64,000 nucleotides of DNA. It comes from Pardosa pseudoannulata. Lineage: Eukaryota > Arthropoda > Arachnida > Araneae > Lycosidae. The stretch is from contig JAGEOH010000237.1 of NCBI GenBank assembly GCA_032207245.1, forward strand, positions 1-64,000, in the 5' to 3' direction. Position numbers and translations under genes: made by a program. The notes beneath the pieces were generated by a model, which made no database searches, was not told the origin of the DNA, and saw only the letters and a list, made by a program, of their open reading frames with translations. How positions within the stretch are numbered: position 1 is the stretch's first letter; each line of letters opens with the position of its first letter. Shown one piece after another: positions 55,801 through 64,000 of the stretch.

Positions 55801-58800
55801 ATTTAAGTCTAATTTGCAAGGTTAAAATCCATTTCCGAACAAAAAACTTGAAAATTTACAAAAACCGTAAAAAACACGGATTTGACGGATTTCGGAGCCA
55901 TTCTGGGCATCAAAAAATCAACTTTCTTAAATGATAATAAAAATAGGTTTTTCGGACAGTTTTTCCTCGGCAATTTAATAAAATAAACGATTTAAGTCTA
56001 ATTTGCAAGGTTAAAATCCATTTCCGAACAAAAAACTTGAAAATTTACAAAAACCGTAAAAAACACGGATTTGACGGATTTCGGAGCCATTCTGGGCATC
56101 AAAAAATCAACTTTCTTAAATGATAATAAAAATAGGTTTTTCGGACAGTTTTTTTCTCGGCAATTTAATAAAATAAACGATTTAAGTCTAATTTGCAAGG
56201 TTAAAATCCATTTCCGAACAAAAAACTTGAAAATTTAAAAAAACCGTAAAAAACACGGATTTGACGGATTTCGGAGCCATTCTGGGCATCAAAAAATCAA
56301 CTTTCTTAAATGATAATAAAAATAGGTTTTTCGGACAGTTTTTCCTCGGCAATTTAATAAAATAAACGATTTAAGTCTAATTTGCAAGGTTAAAATCCAT
56401 TTCCGAACAAAAAACTTGAAAATTTACAAAAACCGTAAAAAACACGGATTTGACGGATTTCGGAGCCATTCTGGGCATCAAAAAATCAACTTTCTTAAAT
56501 GATAATAAAAATAGGTTTTTCGGACAGTTTTTCCTCGGCAATTTAATAAAATAAACGATTTAAGTCTAATTTGCAAGGTTAAAATCCATTTCCGAACAAA
56601 AAACTTGAAAATTTACAAAAACCGTAAAAAACACGGATTTCGGAGCCATTCTGGGCATCGAAAAATCAACTTTCTTAAATGATAATAAAAATAGGTTTTT
56701 CGGACAGTTTTTCCTCGGCAATTTAATAAAATAAACGATTTAAGTCTAATTTGCAAGGTTAAAATCCATTTCCGAACAAAAAACTTGAAAATTTACAAAA
56801 ACCGTAAAAAACACGGATTTGACGGATTTCGGAGCCATTCTGGGCATCAAAAAATCAACTTTCTTAAATGATAATAAAAATAGGTTTTTCGGACAGTTTT
56901 TCCTCGGCAATTTAATAAAATAAACGATTTAAGTCTAATTTGCAAGGTTAAAATCCATTTCCGAACAAAAAACTTGAAAATTTACAAAAAGCGTAAAAAA
57001 CACGGATTTGACGGATTTCGGAGCCATTCTGGGCATCAAAAAATCAACTTTCTTAAATGATAATAAAAATAGGTTTTTCGGACAGTTTTTCCTCGGCAAT
57101 TTAATAAAATAAACGATTTAAGTCTAATTTGCAAGGTTAAAATCCATTTCCGAACAAAAAACTTGAAAATTTACAAAAACCGTAAAAAACACGGATTTGA
57201 CGGATTTCGGAGCCATTCTGGGCATCAAAAAATCAACTTTCTTAAATGATAATAAAAATAGGTTTTTCGGACAGTTTTTCCTCGGCAATTTAATAAAATA
57301 AACGATTTAAGTCTAATTTGCAAGGTTAAAATCCATTTCCGAACAAAAAACTTGAAAATTTACAAAAAGCGTAAAAAAACACGGATTTGACGGATTTCGG
57401 AGCCATTCTGGGCATCAAAAAATCAACTTTCTTAAATGATAATAAAAATAGGTTTTTCGGACAGTTTTTCCTCGGCAATTTAATAAAATAAACGATTTAA
57501 GTCTAATTTGCAAGGTTAAAATCCATTTCCGAACAAAAAACTTGAAAATTTACAAAAAGCGTAAAAAACACGGATTTGACGGATTTCGGAGCCATTCTGG
57601 GCATCAAAAATCAACTTTCTTAAATGATAATAAAAATAGGTTTTTCGGACAGTTTTTCCTCGGCAATTTAATAAAATAAACGATTTAAGTCTAATTTGCA
57701 AGGTTAAAATCCATTTCCGAACAAAAAACTTGAAAATTTACAAAAAACCGTAAAAAACACGGATTTGACGGATTTCGGAGCCATTCTGGGCATCAAAAAT
57801 CAACTTTCTTAAATGATAATAAAAATAGGTTTTTCGGACAGTTTTTCCTCGGCAATTTAATAAAATAAACGATTTAAGTCTAATTTGCAAGGTTAAAATC
57901 CATTTCCGAACAAAAAACTTGAAAATTTACAAAAAGCGTAAAAAACACGGATTTGACGGATTTCGGAGCCATTCTGGGCATCAAAAAATCAACTTTCTTA
58001 AATGATAATAAAAATAGGTTTTTCGGACAGTTTTTTCCTCGGCAATTTAATAAAATAAACGATTTAAGTCTAATTTGCAAGGTTAAAATCCATTTCCGAA
58101 CAAAAAACTTGAAAATTTACAAAAAGCGTAAAAAACACGGATTTGACGGATTTCGGAGCCATTCTGGGCATCGAAAAATCAACTTTCTTAAATGATAATA
58201 AAAATAGGTTTTTCGGACAGTTTTTTATCGGCAATTTAATAAAATAAACGATTTAAGTCTAATTTGCAAGGTTAAAATCCATTTCCGAACAAAAAACTTG
58301 AAAATTTACAAAAACCGTAAAAAACACGGATTTGACGGATTTCGGAGCCATTCTGGGCATCAAAAAATCAACTTTCTTAAATGATAATAAAAATAGGTTT
58401 TTCGGACAGTTTTTCCTCGGCAATTTAATAAAATAAACGATTTAAGTCTAATTTGCAAGGTTAAAATCCATTTCCGAACAAAAAACTTGAAAATTTACAA
58501 AAACCGTAAAAAACACGGATTTGACGGATTTCGGAGCCATTCTGGGCATCAAAAAATCAACTTTCTTAAATGATAATAAAAATAGGTTTTTCGGACAGTT
58601 TTTCCTCGGCAATTTAATAAAATAAACGATTTAAGTCTAATTTGCAAGGTTAAAATCCATTTCCGAACAAAAAACTTGAAAATTTACAAAAAGCGTAAAA
58701 AACACGGATTTGACGGATTTCGGAGCCATTCTGGGCATCAAAAAATCAACTTTCTTAAATGATAATAAAAATAGGTTTTTCGGACAGTTTTTCCTCGGCA

Positions 58801-61800
58801 ATTTAATAAAATAAACGATTTAAGTCTAATTTGCAAGGTTAAAATCCATTTCCGAACAAAAAACTTGAAAATTTACAAAAACCGTAAAAAACACGGATTT
58901 GACGGATTTCGGAGCCATTCTGGGCATCAAAAAATCAACTTTCTTAAATGATAATAAAAATAGGTTTTTCGGACAGTTTTTCCTCGGCAATTTAATAAAA
59001 TAAACGATTTAAGTCTAATTTGCAAGGTTAAAATCCATTTCCGAACAAAAAACTTGAAAATTTACAAAAAGCGTAAAAAACACGGATTTGACGGATTTCG
59101 GAGCCATTCTGGGCATCGAAAAATCAACTTTCTTAAATGATAATAAAAATAGGTTTTTCGGACAGTTTTTCCTCGGCAATTTAATAAAATAAACGATTTA
59201 AGTCTAATTTGCAAGGTTAAAATCCATTTCCGAACAAAAAACTTGAAAATTTACAAAAAGCGTAAAAAACACGGATTTGACGGATTTCGGAGCCATTCTG
59301 GGCATCAAAAAATCAACTTTCTTAAATGATAATAAAAATAGGTTTTTCGGACAGTTTTTCCTCGGCAATTTAATAAAATAAACGATTTAAGTCTAATTTG
59401 CAAGGTTAAAATCCATTTCCGAACAAAAAACTTGAAAATTTACAAAAAGCGTAAAAAACACGGATTTGACGGATTTCGGAGCCATTCTGGGCATCAAAAA
59501 TCAACTTTCTTAAATGATAATAAAAATAGGTTTTTCGGACAGTTTTTCCTCGGCAATTTAATAAAATAAACGATTTAAGTCTAATTTGCAAGGTTAAAAT
59601 CCATTTCCGAACAAAAAACTTGAAAATTTACAAAAACCGTAAAAAACACGGATTTGACGGATTTCGGAGCCATTCTGGGCATCAAAAAATCAACTTTCTT
59701 AAATGATAATAAAAATAGGTTTTTCGGACAGTTTTTCCTCGGCAATTTAATAAAATAAACGATTTAAGTCTAATTTGCAAGGTTAAAATCCATTTCCGAA
59801 CAAAAAACTTGAAAATTTACAAAAACCGTAAAAAACACGGATTTGACGGATTTCGGAGCCATTCTGGGCATCAAAAATCAACTTTCTTAAATGATAATAA
59901 AAATAGGTTTTTCGGACAGTTTTTCCTCGGCAATTTAATAAAATAAACGATTTAAGTCTAATTTGCAAGGTTAAAATCCATTTCCGAACAAAAAACTTGA
60001 AAATTTACAAAAACCGTAAAAAACACGGATTTGACGGATTTCGGAGCCATTCTGGGCATCAAAAAATCAACTTTCTTAAATGATAATAAAAATAGGTTTT
60101 TCGGACAGTTTTTCCTCGGCAATTTAATAAAATAAACGATTTAAGTCTAATTTGCAAGGTTAAAATCCATTTCCGAACAAAAAACTTGAAAATTTACAAA
60201 AACCGTAAAAAACACGGATTTGACGGATTTCGGAGCCATTCTGGGCATCGAAAAATCAACTTTCTTAAATGATAATAAAAATAGGTTTTTCGGACAGTTT
60301 TTATTCGGCAATTTAATAAAATAAACGATTTAAGTCTAATTTGCAAGGTTAAAATCCATTTCCGAACAAAAAACTTGAAAATTTACAAAAAGCGTAAAAA
60401 ACACGGATTTGACGGATTTCGGAGCCATTCTGGGCATCAAAAAATCAACTTTCTTAAATGATAATAAAAATAGGTTTTTCGGACAGTTTTTCCTCGGCAA
60501 TTTAATAAAATAAACGATTTAAGTCTAATTTGCAAGGTTAAAATCCATTTCCGAACAAAAAACTTGAAAATTTACAAAAACCGTAAAAAACACGGATTTG
60601 ACGGATTTCGGAGCCATTCTGGGCATCAAAAATCAACTTTCTTAAATGATAATAAAAATAGGTTTTTCGGACAGTTTTTCCTCGGCAATTTAATAAAATA
60701 AACGATTTAAGTCTAATTTGCAAGGTTAAAATCCATTTCCGAACAAAAAACTTGAAAATTTACAAAAAGCGTAAAAAACACGGATTTGACGGATTTCGGA
60801 GCCATTCTGGGCATCAAAAAATCAACTTTCTTAAATGATAATAAAAATAGGTTTTTCGGACAGTTTTTCCTCGGCAATTTAATAAAATAAACGATTTAAG
60901 TCTAATTTGCAAGGTTAAAATCCATTTCCGAACAAAAAACTTGAAAATTTACAAAAAGCGTAAAAAACACGGATTTGACGGATTTCGGAGCCATTCTGGG
61001 CATCAAAAAATCAACTTTCTTAAATGATAATAAAAATAGGTTTTTCGGACAATTTTTTCCTCGGCAATTTAATAAAATAAACGATTTAAGTCTAATTTGC
61101 AAGGTTAAAATCCATTTCCGAACAAAAAACTTGAAAATTTACAAAAACCGTAAAAAACACGGATTTGACGGATTTCGGAGCCATTCTGGGCATCAAAAAA
61201 TCAACTTTCTTAAATGATAATAAAAATAGGTTTTTCGGACAGTTTTTCCTCGGCAATTTAATAAAATAAACGATTTAAGTCTAATTTGCAAGGTTAAAAT
61301 CCATTTCCGAACAAAAAACTTGAAAATTTACAAAAAGCGTAAAAAACACGGATTTGACGGATTTCGGAGCCATTCTGGGCATCAAAAAATCAACTTTCTT
61401 AAATGATAATAAAAATAGGTTTTTCGGACAGTTTTTCCTCGGCAATTTAATAAAATAAACGATTTAAGTCTAATTTGCAAGGTTAAAATCCATTTCCGAA
61501 CAAAAAACTTGAAAATTTACAAAAAACCGTAAAAAACACGGATTTGACGGATTTCGGAGCCATTCTGGGCATCAAAAAATCAACTTTCTTAAATGATAAT
61601 AAAAATAGGTTTTTCGGACAGTTTTTCCTCGGCAATTTAATAAAATAAACGATTTAAGTCTAATTTGCAAGGTTAAAATCCATTTCCGAACAAAAAACTT
61701 GAAAATTTACAAAAAGCGTAAAAAACACGGATTTGACGGATTTCGGAGCCATTCTGGGCATCAAAAAATCAACTTTCTTAAATGATAATAAAAATAGGTT

Positions 61801-63256
61801 TTTCGGACAGTTTTTCCTCGGCAATTTAATAAAATAAACGATTTAAGTCTAATTTGCAAGGTTAAAATCCATTTCCGAACAAAAAACTTGAAAATTTACA
61901 AAAAGCGTAAAAAACACGGATTTGACGGATTTCGGAGCCATTCTGGGCATCAAAAATCAACTTTCTTAAATGATAATAAAAATAGTTTTTTCGGACAGTT
62001 TTTCCTCGGCAATTTAATAAAATAAACGATTTAAGTCTAATTTGCAAGGTTAAAATCCATTTCCGAACAAAAAACTTGAAAATTTACAAAAAGCGTAAAA
62101 AACACGGATTTGACGGATTTCGGAGCCATTCTGGGCATCAAAAATCAACTTTCTTAAATGATAATAAAAATAGGTTTTTCGGACAGTTTTTCTTCGGCAA
62201 TTTAATAAAATAAACGATTTAAGTCTAATTTGCAAGGTTAAAATCCATTTCCGAACAAAAAACTTGAAAATTTACAAAAAGCGTAAAAAACACGGATTTG
62301 ACGGATTTCGGAGCCATTCTGGGCATCAAAAATCAACTTTCTTAAATGATAATAAAAATAGGTTTTTCGGACAGTTTTTCCTCGGCAATTTAATAAAATA
62401 AACGATTTAAGTCTAATTTGCAAGGTTAAAATCCATTTCCGAACAAAAAACTTGAAAATTTACAAAAACCGTAAAAAACACGGATTTGACGGATTTCGGA
62501 GCCATTCTGGGCATCAAAAATCAACTTTCTTAAATGATAATAAAAATAGGTTTTTCGGACAGTTTTTCCTCGGCAATTTAATAAAATAAACGATTTAAGT
62601 CTAATTTGCAAGGTTAAAATCCATTTCCGAACAAAAAACTTGAAAATTTACAAAAAGCGTAAAAAACACGGATTTGACGGATTTCGGAGCCATTCTGGGC
62701 ATCAAAAAATCAACTTTCTTAAATGATAATAAAAATAGGTTTTTCGGACAGTTTTTCCTCGGCAATTTAATAAAATAAACGATTTAAGTCTAATTTGCAA
62801 GGTTAAAATCCATTTCCGAACAAAAAACTTGAAAATTTACAAAAACCGTAAAAAACACGGATTTGACGGATTTCGGAGCCATTCTGGGCATCGAAAAATC
62901 AACTTTCTTAAATGATAATAAAAATAGGTTTTTCGGACAGTTTTTCCTCGGCAATTTAATAAAATAAACGATTTAAGTCTAATTTGCAAGGTTAAAATCC
63001 ATTTTAGAACAAAAAACTTGAAAATTTATAAAAAGCGTAAAAAACACGGATTTGACGGATTTCGGAGCCATTCTGGGCATCGAAAAATCAACTTTCTTAA
63101 ATGATAATAAAAATAGGTTTTTCGGACAGTTTTTTCTCGGCAATTTAATAAAATAAACGATTTAAGTCTAATTTGCAAGGTTAAAATCCATTTCCGAACA
63201 AAAAACTTGAAAATTTACAAAAAGCGTAAAAAACACGGATTTGACGGATTTCGGAG
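40863..63256. repeat. Sat2: 189-bp satellite array, main part, about 118 monomers
   Basis: Very homogeneous 188-190-bp monomers. Recurrent variants are CCGT, GCGT or AACGT after ACAAAA; CATCAAAAAATC, CATCGAAAAATC or the 188-bp CATCAAAAATC; and five or six T before CCTCGG. The GCGT form is rare on the left and common after about 53.9 kb. One monomer at about 56637 lacks nine bases through slippage in GGATTTGACGGATTT. The last complete monomers (from about 62990) are more diverged, with TTTTAGAAC and TTTATAAAAAG, and the final one breaks off within GGATTTCGGAG. No gene, RNA gene or transposon interrupts it. Confidence 0.97.
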
Positions 63257-63262
63257 ACCGTA

Positions 63263-63415
63263 ATAAAGTTAGCCCCCCCATGACGGAAACTGAAATTCCG
63301 AAATATGCCATTCGTTTGATCATCGTTAGATCAGATTTGATCAACATATTTCATCGTTCGATCAATTAATAAAAAAAAGATATTTTAAAAAAACTGTAGG
63401 GGGGGCTAACTTTAT
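63263..63415. repeat. 153-bp segment with 17-bp perfect terminal inverted repeats
   Basis: ATAAAGTTAGCCCCCCC at 63263-63279 is inverted at 63399-63415. The interior has several GATCA-containing motifs and no ORF. It looks like a MITE-sized unit, or an inverted copy of the tandem unit that follows. No clear target duplication. Confidence 0.65.
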
Positions 63416-63475
63416 GGATTTTTTAAACATCGGACGGAAGTGCCCCAAAATCGCCCCCAAAGGTGCCCCAAAACC

Positions 63476-63866
63476 ATAAAGTTAGCCCCCCCATGTCGAA
63501 ATTTCGAGACAATTTTGATGTCATTCGAAAGAGAATCGTTAGATCAGATTGGATCAACCATTTTTGGCGTTTGATCAACACCGGAAGTGCCCCAAAACCA
63601 TAAAGTTAGCCCCCCCATGTCAGAATTTCGAGACAATTTTTATGTCATTCGAAAGAGAATCGTTAGATCAGATTGGATCAACCATTTTTGGCGTTTGATC
63701 AACACCGGAAGTGCCCCAAAATCGCCCCAAAACCATAAAGTTAGCCCCCCCATGTCGGAATTTCGGGACAATTTTAATGTCATTCGAAAGAGCATCGTTA
63801 GATCAGATTGGATTAACCATTTTTGGCGTTTGATCAACACCGGAAGTACTCTAAAGATGCCCGAAT
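63476..63866. repeat. Short tandem repeat of 124-135-bp units
   Basis: Units begin with ATAAAGTTAGCCCCCCC at 63476, 63600 and 63735. The spacing is 124 and 135 bp; the longer unit has an extra 11-bp CCCCAAAATCG-type piece. Inner landmarks are GTCATTCGAAAGAG and ATCGTTAGATCAGATTGGAT. The 17-bp start is the same sequence as the inverted-repeat arms just upstream. Confidence 0.85.
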
Positions 63867-64000
63867 ACCATAAGATTCCTCCCACTTTAGATATCCGAAT
63901 AGGAATAATAGAAAATGGTTGGAATATTTAAAATTAATAATTTTATGAAGTGTAAAACTTCTGAATATACTGGTATCTAAATGTTAATTCTTCATTTCTG
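63867..64000. other. Window end with no recognised feature
   Basis: The tandem unit decays after about 63866 into AT-rich sequence. No gene or repeat recognised. Confidence 0.5.

Noticed and set aside
36102..62611. 61-97-codon open frames in both directions inside Sat2
   Set aside because: They are translations of the 189-bp monomer that appear or vanish with single A or T indels; no protein family is recognisable.
63587..63931. 114-codon + strand frame and 81-codon minus frame at the right end
   Set aside because: They translate the 124-135-bp tandem unit, and the internal repetition of the peptide mirrors the DNA repeat.
1..64000. Canonical insect telomere repeat (TTAGG)n
   Set aside because: No tandem TTAGG/CCTAA run seen on either strand, so a telomere cap cannot be claimed.

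Overview
The window looks like heterochromatic DNA from an arthropod, most probably an insect. It is very AT-rich, contains no recognisable host gene, and consists of non-LTR retrotransposons of the Jockey clade embedded in two tandem satellites. The insect reading rests on the Jockey-type ORF1/ORF2 pair and on an Inr plus DPE core promoter at the exact arthropod spacing at the element's 5' end. The species cannot be named from this sequence.

Layout. (1) 1-4631: copy A1 of a Jockey-like element (minus strand), cut by the window edge. (2) 4632-17086: about 67 monomers of a 185-bp satellite (Sat1). (3) 17087-22064: copy A2, complete, with a 17-bp target duplication in Sat1. (4) 22065-24105: about 11 more Sat1 monomers. 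A1 with its flanking Sat1 and A2 with its flanking Sat1 are one segment duplicated in tandem about 17.43 kb apart. (5) 24106-30329: copy A3, 5'-truncated, split by a nested and different 5'-truncated element B (24506-26395). (6) 30330-30902: AT-rich DNA with no gene seen. (7) 30911-35946: copy A4, complete, a diverged subfamily. (8) 36140-63256: about 143 monomers of a 189-bp satellite (Sat2), with one degraded island near 40.1-40.9 kb. (9) 63257-64000: another short repeat family with C7/G7 motifs.

The only protein genes are the retrotransposon genes. ORF1 encodes a Gag-like RNA-binding protein with three zinc knuckles. ORF2 encodes an APE-type endonuclease plus reverse transcriptase. The two are joined by a TAATG stop-start overlap in every copy. 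ORF2 is open in all four family-A copies, which suggests recent activity. All five elements lie on the minus strand.

The most interesting signal is the 3' end of family A. It has no terminal poly(A). It ends in two copies of a 12-nt unit preceded by a stem-loop whose stem shows three compensatory base-pair changes between the A3 and A4 subfamilies. This suggests a structured recognition site for the reverse transcriptase. The overall architecture, Jockey islands inside satellites, resembles known centromeric or telomere-proximal heterochromatin of flies; that placement is inference.
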